Made by a program: the position numbers and the translations under genes. Shown piece after piece: positions 16,164-24,056 of a DNA stretch of 64,000 bases. Numbering within the stretch: the first letter of the stretch is position 1; the number at the start of each line of letters is the position of its first letter. Source of the DNA: Thermoanaerobaculum sp. (lineage in GTDB: Bacteria; Acidobacteriota; Thermoanaerobaculia; Multivoradales; UBA5704); contig JAJKHS010000004.1 of NCBI GenBank assembly GCA_021154885.1, forward strand, positions 87,490 to 151,489. The letters run 5' to 3'. The notes under the pieces are model-generated. The model was not told the origin of the DNA, made no database searches, and was given only the letters and a program-made list of their open reading frames with translations.

Positions 16164-16982
16164 ATGCAACTGCTCACCCTCCTCACCGACTTCGGCACCG
16201 CCGACTACTACGTGGCCGCCGTCAAGGGCACCGTCCTCCGCCTGGCTCCCGGCACGACGCTGGTGGACATTTCCCACCAGGTGCCGCCGGGCGACGTCGA
16301 GACCGCCGCCTTCCTCCTCGCCGCCGCGGCGCCTTCGTTTCCGGCGGGGACCGTGCATCTGGCGGTGGTGGACCCCGGCGTGGGGAGCGGCCGGCGCATC
16401 CTGGCGGTGCGCACGCCCACGGCCTGGTTCGTGGCGCCGGACAACGGCCTGCTCACGCCGGTGCTGGACGCGGCTGTCTCCGTCCGCTCCGTGGAACGCA
16501 CCGACCTGTTCCTGGCCGGCCCGGGGCAGACCTTCCACGGCCGCGACCGTTTCGCGCCGGTGGCGGCGTGGTTGCTGCGCGGCGGCGGCGAAGCCGGCCT
16601 CGGACCCGAGATCGCGGACCCGCGGCGCCTTTCCGCCCCGCCGCCCCGCCGCGAGCCGGGGAGGATCTCCGGCCGGGTGGTCCACGTCGATCGCTACGGC
16701 AACCTGGTGACAAACGTCCCCACCGGCTGGCTCCCCGCCGCCCGGTGCCGCGCGAAAGTGAGCGGACAAGCGGGCGAGCAATTTGCATTCCACCGGGTCA
16801 GCCACTACGCCGAGATCCCGGCGGGCGAGGCCGCACTGCTCACCGGCTCCCTCGGCACGCTGGAATTGTCCTTGAATGGCGATGACCTGGCCCGCCGCTG
16901 GAGAATCTCCTCCGGCGCCGCCGTGGAAATCACCTGGGAGGAGGAGCCGGCTCTCGGTCGCAGCGAGGTGACGACAGGGTGA
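16164..16982 (+). CDS. SAM hydrolase / SAM hydroxide adenosyltransferase family (DUF62)
   Basis: A 272-residue protein of the fluorinase/chlorinase-related family whose common activity is SAM plus water to adenosine and methionine. Seen are LLTLLTDFGTADYYVAAVKG at the start (catalytic Asp region), VVDPGVGSGRR, APDNGLLTPVL, FHGRDRFAPVAAWL and the C-terminal VDRYGNLVTNVP. The FHGRD motif fits hydroxide transferases rather than halogenases. ATG at 16164 is preferred over the adjacent GTG at 16161. Divergent from the minus-strand operon. Confidence 0.88.
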   Translation: MQLLTLLTDFGTADYYVAAVKGTVLRLAPGTTLVDISHQVPPGDVETAAFLLAAAAPSFPAGTVHLAVVDPGVGSGRRILAVRTPTAWFVAPDNGLLTPVLDAAVSVRSVERTDLFLAGPGQTFHGRDRFAPVAAWLLRGGGEAGLGPEIADPRRLSAPPPRREPGRISGRVVHVDRYGNLVTNVPTGWLPAARCRAKVSGQAGEQFAFHRVSHYAEIPAGEAALLTGSLGTLELSLNGDDLARRWRISSGAAVEITWEEEPALGRSEVTTG

Positions 16983-17062
16983 CGGAACCGCCTGAGACCG
17001 GAGCTACAATGGAACCCGTCGAGGCCTTGCGCGCCCGATGACCTTGGGAAGGAGCGAGTGGA

Positions 17063-17254
17063 ATGAGCAAGTGGGAGTACAAGATCATCAACATCCGTAG
17101 CGAGAACTACCGCCTCGATCCGAACTCGGCGACGCAGTTGAACCAACTCGGCGAAGATGGCTGGGAGCTGGTCTCCATCACCTCCGTCAACTTCAAGACC
17201 GGTGCCACGGACAACATTGCCATGGTCTTCAAGCGGCCTGTCGCTTCGGCTTGA
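17063..17254 (+). CDS. DUF4177-type small protein
   Basis: A 63-residue protein reading MSKWEYKIINI, LNQLGEDGWELVSI and MVFKRPV, the pattern of DUF4177 (a single small alpha-beta domain). AAGGAGCGAGTGGA precedes the ATG. Function unknown. It stands alone between the SAM hydrolase-like gene and a toxin-antitoxin pair. Confidence 0.8.
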   Translation: MSKWEYKIINIRSENYRLDPNSATQLNQLGEDGWELVSITSVNFKTGATDNIAMVFKRPVASA

Positions 17255-17412
17255 TCCGCCCGGAGCTCGCGCGGCCTCCACGGGGGGCCGCCCCTTCCTC
17301 CCCAGAGCAACCCGAGCCTTGGCCAGGAGCGCCTCTTCGGTACGTACGTCCTCAGCTTGACACTCGTACGGCCAAGCTGTACCTTGAGAGTGGGCCTTTG
17401 GGGGTGCCCCGC

Positions 17413-17634
17413 ATGCCGCTTCGAGCCTCTGCCTTACGCGAGAACATCTACCGGATACTGGACGAGATCCTGGAGACCGGCGTGCCCGTCGACATCGAGC
17501 GCAAGGGGAAGCTCCTCCGCATCGCGGCGGTCGAGCCCAAGAGCAAGCTGGCGAACCTGAAACCGCGAGACCTCATCGTCGGCGATCCGGAGGATCTTGT
17601 CCACATCGACTGGTCCGAAGAATGGCGCCCCTGA
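17413..17634 (+). CDS. Phd/YefM-like antitoxin
   Basis: A 73-residue protein starting MPLRASALRENIYRILDEIL, with VPVDIERKGKLLRIAAVEP typical of Phd-type antitoxins, and an acidic C-terminal tail (DPEDLVHIDWSEEW) that should mask the toxin active site. It overlaps the PIN toxin start by 13 bases. An in-frame extension to 17251 exists but lacks family resemblance, so the ATG at 17413 is chosen. Confidence 0.78.
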   Translation: MPLRASALRENIYRILDEILETGVPVDIERKGKLLRIAAVEPKSKLANLKPRDLIVGDPEDLVHIDWSEEWRP

Positions 17635-18011
17635 TCTATCTCGACACCCATGTCGCTGCATGGCTCTTCTCGGATCGTGTGGACCTGCTGCCGGCAGGCG
17701 TGCGGATCCGACTCGAGGAGAGCGACCTTCTGATCTCCCCTGCAGTCAAGCTAGAGCTTCAATATCTCTACGAGATTCGCCGCATCACGTCCTCTGGAGA
17801 GCATGTCGTCAACACCTTGGAAAAGGAAGTCGCGCTCAAGATCTGCGATCTTCCTTTTCTCAAGGTGGTTGACGTCGCCCTCGCCGCCTCGTGGACAAGG
17901 GACCCCTTCGATCGCCTGATCGCCAGCCAGGCCACGCTGCGCGGAGCGACTCTGCTGACCAAAGACCGTGACCTCCTGACCCACTGTGAGTGGGCCGAAT
18001 GGCCGGGCTGA
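17622..18011 (+). CDS. PIN-domain toxin (VapC-like)
   Basis: A 129-residue PIN-domain ribonuclease. Conserved acidic residues are in IYLDTHVAAWLF (Asp8), AVKLELQYLYE (Glu near 45), DPFDRLIASQA (Asp near 97) and LTKDRDLL (Asp near 115). Toxins of this family cleave tRNA or rRNA and are neutralised by the adjacent antitoxin. Translationally coupled to the Phd-like gene. The pair looks intact. Confidence 0.88.
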   Translation: MAPLIYLDTHVAAWLFSDRVDLLPAGVRIRLEESDLLISPAVKLELQYLYEIRRITSSGEHVVNTLEKEVALKICDLPFLKVVDVALAASWTRDPFDRLIASQATLRGATLLTKDRDLLTHCEWAEWPG

Positions 18012-18054
18012 CGCTACTCGGAGGGAGGCCGGCCCGCGCCTTCTGAACCCCGTG

Positions 18055-18531
18055 TCAGGAGCGGCCGTGCCGTCGCAGCCAGTACTCGCGGAACGACCGC
18101 AGCCGCGGTAGAGACTCGAGATCCTTCGCACGGCCGCTCGCTTCCTTGCTGGCGATGATGTCGTCGAGGTGGCAGACGGAGAAGCCTTCGACCTCGACGC
18201 GCCGCCGCCAGGCGTCTGCGAAGCGCTCGATACCGTCCGGCGCGAAGACCAGGTCGAGGTCGAAAGGCCCGTTCTTAAGCTGCACGAAGTCCTTGCCGCG
18301 CTCGATTTGTGCTGCCTGCTCGTCGTCGAGGGCAAAGCTCAGCTCGCGCAAAGCGGTGACGATGGCCCGGCCGTTGCCGGGACTCTTCTCCACGAAGAGG
18401 TCGGCGTCCTGAGTGGTGTCGGGGAAGCCGAGCAGAATCGCGCCGGACTTGCCGATGAAGAGATAGCGCACGCCATGGCGGGCGAAAGCGTCGCGGATCT
18501 CCTCGGCCTGCCGGTACTCAAACGCGCCCAT
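18055..18531 (-). CDS. Nucleotidyltransferase-like protein
   Basis: A 158-residue protein from the ATG at 18531. Residues 20-45 read YLFIGKSGAILLGFPDTTQDADLFVEKS, a degenerate nucleotidyltransferase signature (G-KSGA ... T-DADL) of the type seen in AbiEii/DUF6036-like proteins; FDLDLVFAPDG and HLDDIIASKEASGRAKDLESLP complete the fold. It overlaps the small gene upstream by 14 bases, which suggests a two-gene toxin-antitoxin-like unit. Which partner is toxic cannot be told from sequence. Confidence 0.75.
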   Translation of the reverse strand: MGAFEYRQAEEIRDAFARHGVRYLFIGKSGAILLGFPDTTQDADLFVEKSPGNGRAIVTALRELSFALDDEQAAQIERGKDFVQLKNGPFDLDLVFAPDGIERFADAWRRRVEVEGFSVCHLDDIIASKEASGRAKDLESLPRLRSFREYWLRRHGRS

Positions 18532-18763
18532 ATCCCAGCCAGTCCGGCAGGTTCTCCTCGCACCAGCGGCGGTAGTCAGCGGTCGTATCGAAGGCGCGAA
18601 ACGGCTCGTCGTCGAGCACTGGCTTGTAGGTGCGGATGAAGGCGTAGCGAAAGCGGGCCGGCAGCGGCCGGCGGGCAGCGGCCTCGAACTCGGCCAGCCA
18701 CTCCGCCGGAATGTCGCCGGCTCGTGGCGTGGCCTCCCTCGGCCGAGACGTCTCAGAATCCAT
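18518..18763 (-). CDS. Small acidic protein paired with a nucleotidyltransferase
   Basis: An 81-residue soluble protein with RYAFIRTYKPVLDDEPFRAF and ADYRRWCEENLPDWLGYGR. Overlaps both the upstream GT39 gene (11 bases) and the downstream nucleotidyltransferase gene (14 bases). No named family recognised; the tight coupling suggests it is the partner of the nucleotidyltransferase. Confidence 0.65.
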   Translation of the reverse strand: MDSETSRPREATPRAGDIPAEWLAEFEAAARRPLPARFRYAFIRTYKPVLDDEPFRAFDTTADYRRWCEENLPDWLGYGRV

Positions 18764-20522
18764 GACCGACGATTATAGGACCCATGTTGCCGCTCTGGGA
18801 GGTCGGCCCGCACGGCGAGCGTCCGCACGAGCTGCGGGTGGCCGGGGGCGAGGGTCGTAGGGCCGCGATAGCATAGGGCGACGCCTTCCTTCCCGTCTCG
18901 TCGTAGACGAAGCGGAGACCCGGCAGCAGCTCGGGCGGGAGCTTGCGGGCCTGGGGAGCGCGGAACAGGACGGCACTCCCCAGGTTTCGCCGATACCAGT
19001 CGCGCAGCTCTTCCGGGGTGGTCAGCGGCTGGACCCGGCGCCCCAGCTCGAAGCCGATCATTCCGAAGACGACCTCGTTGGACTGACCCGGCGGCAGGTA
19101 CGCCGGAACCGGCCCTGGACCCGGGATCTGGCGCGCGACCGCGGCGGTCATCTCGTCCATCCGCTTGACGGGATCGATCAGCGCCTGCACTTCGGTCTCC
19201 AGGGCGAGGAAGAGCAGCACCAGCGAAACCGCCACCCAGGCGACCGGCGGCCCCGTCCGCCGCCTCCGAACGAGCAGCACGACGAGGGCGATGCCGGCCG
19301 CCACTGCGATCAATCCGAACGCCGCGAGATGCCACTGCGGCACGGCGGCACGGACCGGCGCGACTGTGGCCGGCAAACGCGGCGCCCAGGCGATCCCCAG
19401 CGACAGCGCGCCGAGCAGGACGAGGATGCCCGCGGCGAAGCCGAGCAGGGCGAGCAGGGTCCTTCGATCCCAGGCGCGTTCCCCTGCTCCGGCCAGCCAC
19501 CAGGCCACGCAGGCCGACCAGGCCGGCAGGAGCGGCATCAGATACATCTCCCGCTTGCTGGAGGCGGCCGACAGCAGCAGCACGCCAAGGCCGACCGTGG
19601 CGAGCAGCAGCCGGCGGGCCTCGCTGCCGCGGAAGACGCCCGCCCGCAGCATGGCCGGCAAGGCGAGCGTCCACGGTAGCAGCAGGAGCGGACCGAGACC
19701 CAGGTAGTAATAGAAGGGCTGCGTATGGCCGAAGCGGGCGCTCTGCGCGGTGTGGACGAAGCGGCTCGCCGTATTGGCCACCAGACACTCCTTGAGCCCG
19801 GGCCAGCCCGCGGCCCGATAAAGCGCCAGGGCCCAAGGCGCCACCAGCAAAGCGAAGATCGGCACGCCGAACGCAGCGAGCAGCGCGAGCTCGCGCACCG
19901 CCCTTCCCCGCCGCGTCGCCAACAGGTAGAGCACCGGCGGTCCCGCGCCCAGGCCGATCGCCACCACTCCCTTGCTGAGAAAGCCGAGGGAGATGGCGAC
20001 GGCGACGAGCAGCCGCGACCCCCACGCCTCGGCCGGCGAGCGCGGCTCGGCGAGTCTCGCGAATCCGAGATGGGCCACGGCCACGAAGAAGGCCAGGGCC
20101 GGGTCCACCACCACTCGCCCCAGGTTCTGAACGAAGACCAGGGTCGTGCCCAGCACCACGAGCGCCAGCAATCCCTGGCGCGGCCCTCCCAGCCGGCGTC
20201 CGATCGCAAAGGCGGCGAGCAGCGTCAGTGCCGAGAACAGGGCCGACGGCACCCGCGCCACGGTATCCGACACGCCGAAGACGCGAAGGGCCGCGACCTG
20301 CACCCACCAGTAAAGAGGCGGCTTCTCCAGGAACGGCTCGCCATTGAGGCGCGGCACGATGAGATCGCCGCTGTCCAGCATGCCCCGCCCCACCGCCGCG
20401 CCGGTCGGCTCGTCGGGGCTCCACAACGAATGGGAGCCAATGCCCGCAAAGGCGATGAGGACCGCGAGGAGAACGGCGGCGGCCGACCAAGCTCTTTCCT
20501 GCACGGCTGGGGACCATAGCAT
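18753..20522 (-). CDS. GT39-family membrane glycosyltransferase (ArnT/PMT-like)
   Basis: A 589-residue polytopic inner-membrane protein with about 12 hydrophobic segments. The first loop has SHSLWSPDEPTGAAVGRGM (the DE pair of the GT-C fold) and LEKPPLYWWVQ, both characteristic of the ArnT/PMT_2 family that transfers sugars from polyprenyl phosphate donors to lipid A, protein or other acceptors. KREMYLMPLLPAW is near residue 330. The C-terminal periplasmic part holds PPGQSNEVVFGMIGFELG. Acceptor unknown. The start is the ATG at 20522. Confidence 0.85.
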   Translation of the reverse strand: MLWSPAVQERAWSAAAVLLAVLIAFAGIGSHSLWSPDEPTGAAVGRGMLDSGDLIVPRLNGEPFLEKPPLYWWVQVAALRVFGVSDTVARVPSALFSALTLLAAFAIGRRLGGPRQGLLALVVLGTTLVFVQNLGRVVVDPALAFFVAVAHLGFARLAEPRSPAEAWGSRLLVAVAISLGFLSKGVVAIGLGAGPPVLYLLATRRGRAVRELALLAAFGVPIFALLVAPWALALYRAAGWPGLKECLVANTASRFVHTAQSARFGHTQPFYYYLGLGPLLLLPWTLALPAMLRAGVFRGSEARRLLLATVGLGVLLLSAASSKREMYLMPLLPAWSACVAWWLAGAGERAWDRRTLLALLGFAAGILVLLGALSLGIAWAPRLPATVAPVRAAVPQWHLAAFGLIAVAAGIALVVLLVRRRRTGPPVAWVAVSLVLLFLALETEVQALIDPVKRMDEMTAAVARQIPGPGPVPAYLPPGQSNEVVFGMIGFELGRRVQPLTTPEELRDWYRRNLGSAVLFRAPQARKLPPELLPGLRFVYDETGRKASPYAIAALRPSPPATRSSCGRSPCGPTSQSGNMGPIIVGHGF

Positions 20523-20563
20523 GCAGCAGAAATCCGGCGGTTGGCTCAGGGTTTAGCTTCTTC

Positions 20564-20588
20564 GTCCCTGAAGTCCCTGCCGTCCTTG
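20564..20588. repeat. GTCCCT-type repeat unit
   Basis: GTCCCTGAAGTCCCTGCCG at this site resembles the right arm of the inverted repeat at 2305-2338. It lies between the GT39 gene and the Kazal-like peptide gene. Confidence 0.5.
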
Positions 20589-20642
20589 CTCGGACTTCGG
20601 CGGCCGGGCGCCTATTACCTCATTTCAATATAGAAAATCAAC

Positions 20643-20671
20643 TTGCGCCGGCCCGGCTCGCCCGCTACAGT
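20643..20671 (+). promoter_or_regulatory. Putative sigma70-type promoter
   Basis: TTGCGC at 20643-20648 and TACAGT at 20666-20671 with a 17-base spacer, 55 bases ahead of the Kazal-like gene start. Preceded by an AT-rich element (TTTCAATATAGAAAAT). Confidence 0.5.
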
Positions 20672-20726
20672 GGCTCATGCTCGGCCCCGCCGCGGTGGCG
20701 GGTCGACAACTGGAAAGGAGTCACCC

Positions 20727-20945
20727 ATGATCCGAGCCAACCTCATTCCCAAGCTCGCCTTCGCCCTGGTCCTCACCGGCGCCATCGCCGGATCGGCCTC
20801 TCACGCTCAGGCCGCCAGGTGCGTGCCGAACCCCAACCCGATCTGTTTCCAGATCTTTGCGCCGGTCACGTGCAGCAACGGCGTGACCTATACCAACCAG
20901 TGCTACGCCGACGCCGCCTGCGCCAGGGGCTGCCACCCCGCCTGA
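20727..20945 (+). CDS. Secreted Kazal-like Cys-rich peptide
   Basis: A 72-residue precursor with a signal peptide ending ASHAQA-A (about residue 29) and a mature part with six cysteines arranged as in Kazal-type serine protease inhibitors: ICFQIFAPVTCSNGVTYTNQ, then CYADAACARGC. The PVTCSNGVTYTNQC stretch is the diagnostic Kazal core. Protease inhibition outside the cell is therefore plausible but inferred. AAAGGAG at 20713-20719 precedes the ATG. Confidence 0.78.
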   Translation: MIRANLIPKLAFALVLTGAIAGSASHAQAARCVPNPNPICFQIFAPVTCSNGVTYTNQCYADAACARGCHPA

Positions 20946-21097
20946 GGTGACCTGCTCCTGGCGAGCCCGGTCCCGCACACAGGGGATCGGGCTCTTCTGC
21001 GGGCCGCCGGCCTACGGGCGAGCAGGGGTTCGTGGTACGATTTTAGGGAGCCGGTTGCTCTCTGGCGGGTTCTTGTGATCTGATCCAGGAATCCGGC

Positions 21098-21118
21098 GGG
21101 AAAGGATGGCACGGATGA
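21098..21118 (+). repeat. Direct repeat at the 5' end of the Uma2 gene
   Basis: GGGAAAGGATGGCACGGATG recurs with one mismatch at 21868-21888, where it encodes the last residues of the Uma2 protein. Here, read in frame, it would encode GKGWHG followed by TGA, so it looks like the 3' end of a lost upstream copy. Confidence 0.8.
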
Positions 21119-21888
21119 ACGCGATCCCTCTCCAGGACGAAATCTACTATCCCGAGTCTGACGGCGAGCCGATGGCGGAAACCGAGCTCCATCTGGAAGA
21201 GATGGTCTACGTCTGGCAAGCGCTGAAGGATCGGTTTGCCGGCGAGCCTGACGTCTTCGTGGGCGCCAACCTCTTCCTGTACTACCGGCGAGGGGATCCC
21301 AGAGCCGTCGTGGCGCCGGACGGCTTTGTCGTCAAGGGGGTCCCGAAGCTGCTGGCCGGCAACCGCCGGCGCCGGAAGTACCTGCTGTGGGAAGAGGGTC
21401 AGGCGCCCTGCTTCGTGTTGGAGACGACCTCGGAGAGCACGCGCGGAGAGGATCTGAAGAAGAAGGACGTTTACGAGAAGCTCGGCGTCGACGAATATTT
21501 CCAGTTCGATCCTCTGGGCGACTACCTGAGCCCCAGGCTGCAGGGTTTCCGCCTCGCGGGAGGCCGGTATCGCCCGCTTCGTCCGAAGCCGGATGGCTCT
21601 CTCCTCAGCCAGGCCACCGATACCATCTTTCGTCCCGATGGCTCCCAGCTTCGTCTGTCGGATGCGGTCACCGGCGCTCCTCTGCTCCGCCAGGAAGAGG
21701 AGGCGAAGGCGCGCCATCAGGCCGAGGAGCAAGCCGCCGCCGAGGCGGAGGCACGACTCCGGGCTGAGGCGGAGCGTGATCAGGCCCGGGGCCAAGCCGC
21801 GGCCGAGGCGAAGGCACGCCATCAGGCTGAGGAGAGGATTCGAGCCCTTGAAGAAGAGCTTGCACGCGGGAAAGGATGGCACGTATGA
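21115..21888 (+). CDS. Uma2-family (DUF820) nuclease-like protein
   Basis: A 257-residue protein. The N-terminal two thirds are a PD-(D/E)XK-type Uma2 domain: DVFVGANLFLYYRRGDPRA, VAPDGFVVKGVPK, CFVLETTSESTRGEDLKKK and YEKLGVDEYFQFDP, with the catalytic D, E and K visible. The last 65 residues are an Ala/Glu-rich coiled coil made of repeats such as EEEAKARHQAEEQAAAEAEA. An ATG at 21106 also exists, but the one at 21115 sits at normal distance from GGAAAGG and overlaps a relict stop as ATGA. Members occur in tandem arrays in some genomes; function is not established. Confidence 0.85.
   Translation: MNAIPLQDEIYYPESDGEPMAETELHLEEMVYVWQALKDRFAGEPDVFVGANLFLYYRRGDPRAVVAPDGFVVKGVPKLLAGNRRRRKYLLWEEGQAPCFVLETTSESTRGEDLKKKDVYEKLGVDEYFQFDPLGDYLSPRLQGFRLAGGRYRPLRPKPDGSLLSQATDTIFRPDGSQLRLSDAVTGAPLLRQEEEAKARHQAEEQAAAEAEARLRAEAERDQARGQAAAEAKARHQAEERIRALEEELARGKGWHV
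21868..21888 (+). repeat. Direct repeat at the 3' end of the Uma2 gene
   Basis: Copy of 21098-21118, 770 bases downstream, forming the end of the coding sequence (GKGWHV, stop). Confidence 0.8.
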
Positions 21889-21929
21889 CCGTCCTCCCCG
21901 CGGCGTAGGCGGAGTACCATGCCTCTCCC

Positions 21930-23225
21930 ATGAGGCGAACCCGGACGCTTGCCGCAATCGCACTTCTCGCCCTTCTCACCGGCTCCACGATGACGGGAGC
22001 CGGGCCGGCCGGGCGCCCCCTCCTGATCTCCGTCGACGACCTGCCGGTCGCCGGCGGCGGCATCCACACCGATCCGGCAGAGCGGGAGCGGATCACCCAG
22101 GGCCTGCTCGCGGTGCTCGCGAAGCACCACGTCCCCGCCGTGGGCCTGGTGATCTGGGGCAACGTGAAGACCGACGCCGACCGGGCCATCCTGCGCCGCT
22201 GGCTCGCCGCCGGTCACGAGCTCGGCAACCACTCGGCCAGCCATTTCGACCTGACGACGACCGCTGCCGACGCCTACGTCATCGACGTCGAAGCCGGACG
22301 GGCCGGGCTCGCCAGCTTCCTCGCCAGAGAGGAAAATCGCAAGCTCCGCTTCTTCCGCTTCCCCTTCCTCGACGAGGGGGATACGCCGGCCAAGCTCGAC
22401 GCCGTCCGCGCCTATCTCGCGCGCTCCGGCCAGCGGAACCTGCCGGTGACGATCGACGATCAGGACTGGATGTTCGAGAAACCCTGGGTCGAGGCACGGC
22501 GGAAGGATGACAGGAAAGAGATGGACAGGGTGGGAGACGAGTATCAGGAGTCGCTCCACGTCGAGGTGCGCGACCAGGAAGCGCGGGGAGACCGTCTCTT
22601 CGGCCGCCCGGTGCCGCAGATCCTCCTCCTCCATGCCAACGAGGTCGGCGCCGCCCAGTGGGACCGGCTGTTCACCTGGCTCGAAAAGCGCGGCTACCGC
22701 TTCGCCAGGGCTGACGAGGTGCTCGCCGACGCGGTTTTCAAGGACGATCCCCGCTACGTGGGCGACGCCAGCTTCGGGCTCTGGGACCGGTTCATCGCCC
22801 TCCGCCGCGCCCGGGACGCCCAGAGCGGCGTCGAGGCGCTGCTCCAGACGCAGTCGGAGGCCTGGAACCGCGGCGACCTCGACGCCTTCACCGCCGTCTA
22901 CGCCGAGGACGCCTCCTTCCTCTCCCCCACCGGCCTCACCCGGGGCCGCCAGCAGGTGCTGGAGCGCTACCGGCGCCGCTATCCGGACCGCAAGGCCATG
23001 GGCACGCTGAGCCTCGAGGTGATCGAAGCCCGCCCGGCTCAGGGGATCGAGGTCACGCCGCTCGACGACGCCCGCCCGAGCCGCGTCCACGCCGTCTCGG
23101 TCGCCGCCCGCTGGAAGCTCACCTACCCCGATCAGCCCGAAAAGAAGACCGCCGAGGGCCTGACCCTCCTCGTCCTGCGGCGGCACGGCGGCTCCTGGGA
23201 GATCGTGCAGGACGCTTCGATGTAG
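21930..23225 (+). CDS. Secreted polysaccharide deacetylase with C-terminal SnoaL/DUF4440-like domain
   Basis: A 431-residue exported protein: signal peptide (residues 1-24), a NodB-type carbohydrate esterase domain (residues 30-280) with LLISVDDLPVAGGG (metal-binding Asp pair), HELGNHSASH (the HxxxH pair) and FRFPFLDEGD, and RPVPQILLLHANEV near 225. From about residue 300 follows a cone-fold SnoaL/DUF4440-like domain (QSEAWNRGDLDAFTAVYAED ... GSWEIVQDASM). The combination of a deacetylase with a ketosteroid-isomerase-like tail is uncommon. The likely role is modification of cell-surface or environmental polysaccharide. Confidence 0.85.
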   Translation: MRRTRTLAAIALLALLTGSTMTGAGPAGRPLLISVDDLPVAGGGIHTDPAERERITQGLLAVLAKHHVPAVGLVIWGNVKTDADRAILRRWLAAGHELGNHSASHFDLTTTAADAYVIDVEAGRAGLASFLAREENRKLRFFRFPFLDEGDTPAKLDAVRAYLARSGQRNLPVTIDDQDWMFEKPWVEARRKDDRKEMDRVGDEYQESLHVEVRDQEARGDRLFGRPVPQILLLHANEVGAAQWDRLFTWLEKRGYRFARADEVLADAVFKDDPRYVGDASFGLWDRFIALRRARDAQSGVEALLQTQSEAWNRGDLDAFTAVYAEDASFLSPTGLTRGRQQVLERYRRRYPDRKAMGTLSLEVIEARPAQGIEVTPLDDARPSRVHAVSVAARWKLTYPDQPEKKTAEGLTLLVLRRHGGSWEIVQDASM

Positions 23226-23424
23226 CCACGAGTCGTTATCATGAGCTTCTTTCCACTTCCCTCCCGCCAAGGCCGACCAGGCGAGATCGAGACCACTCCC
23301 GCGGTGCGCTCCCGCCGAGGGATGAGCGTGGGCTGTTCGACGGCCCTCGGACCAAGGAGCCGCGCGGTAATGCCAAGCCTGCCCGGCGGAGTAAGGCCCC
23401 CTCGCCTACTCGCCTAAGATCCTA

Positions 23425-23454
23425 TTGACAGGATAGATATGAAGATACTATACT
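23425..23454 (+). promoter_or_regulatory. Strong sigma70-type promoter
   Basis: TTGACA at 23425-23430 and TATACT at 23449-23454 with an 18-base spacer in a locally AT-rich stretch, 32 bases upstream of the next start codon. Confidence 0.75.
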
Positions 23455-23486
23455 GCGACTGGACTTCACTTCGTAAAGGAGCTAAC

Positions 23487-23669
23487 ATGCGTAAGGTAGC
23501 CACTCTTCTAGTCGTCTTCTTAGTAACTACTGCCGTCGCTTCTAGAGCGAATCCCGGTAAGACGCAGCATCAGTACATGACCATGCTCAAGAACATTTGT
23601 TTCGTTACGGTCTGTAATAACGCTGGCACGGTCTGCCTCACCCAACAAGTCAGGTGCCCTAGTCAATAG
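23487..23669 (+). CDS. Small secreted Cys-containing peptide
   Basis: A 60-residue precursor from the ATG at 23487: signal peptide MRKVATLLVVFLVTTAVASRA and a 39-residue mature part with four cysteines (NICFVTVCNN, VCLTQQVRCPS). AAAGGAG lies at 23475-23481, a near-consensus promoter upstream and a strong hairpin downstream, so this is a complete single-gene unit. Codon use (AGTA, CTTA, CTAG-type codons) is more AT-rich than in neighbours. Function unknown. Confidence 0.72.
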   Translation: MRKVATLLVVFLVTTAVASRANPGKTQHQYMTMLKNICFVTVCNNAGTVCLTQQVRCPSQ

Positions 23670-23704
23670 GCACTTCCTCCGTTCCACAGGATTAAAGGAG
23701 CGCA

Positions 23705-23741
23705 CTTTCCCGGGGCAACCTCTTCGGATGCCCCGGGAAAG
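23705..23741 (+). terminator. Hairpin terminator
   Basis: A perfect 13-bp stem, CTTTCCCGGGGCA with TGCCCCGGGAAAG, and an 11-base loop, 35 bases after the small peptide gene. The T-rich tail is weak (CCTTGATTT). Confidence 0.7.
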
Positions 23742-23899
23742 CCTTGATTTCCTGCTAGCTCCCGCTGTTCCTGCCACCCCGGGCGTGACCCCCGAGTCCT
23801 CGGACGCCGCTCCCGGATGACCATCCGCGGCACCGTTTGGCTCGCCGGTCCCCCTTCGAACTCTCACCGCTCGCTGTTCGTCTCGGCCTCTCCGTGGGG

Positions 23900-23957
23900 C
23901 TCGTCCTGCACCGGTACGAGGACTCCCGGGGAGATCGTCCAGGACACCTCGATGTAG
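23900..23957 (+). pseudogene. 3' remnant of a deacetylase/SnoaL-type paralogue
   Basis: This 58-base segment aligns with the last codons of the deacetylase gene (23169-23225): both contain GAGATCGT-CCAGGAC-type DNA and end TCGATGTAG, encoding EIVQD(T/A)SM then stop. One extra G breaks the frame (CCCGGGGAG versus CCTGGGAG). No other part of the paralogue is recognisable. Confidence 0.6.
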
Positions 23958-24056
23958 ATCGACGGAAGGAATAAGTCAGCCAATCCGCAGTCTAGGACGG
24001 CGAACGCAACCCGCGGTGAATGGCCGCCGCGGGTTTGGAAAGGCCAAGGAGCCCCC

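Noticed and set aside
16164..16982. Fluorinase or chlorinase
   Set aside because: The FHGRD motif and general sequence fit the hydroxide-transferring members of the family, and no halogenation cluster is near.
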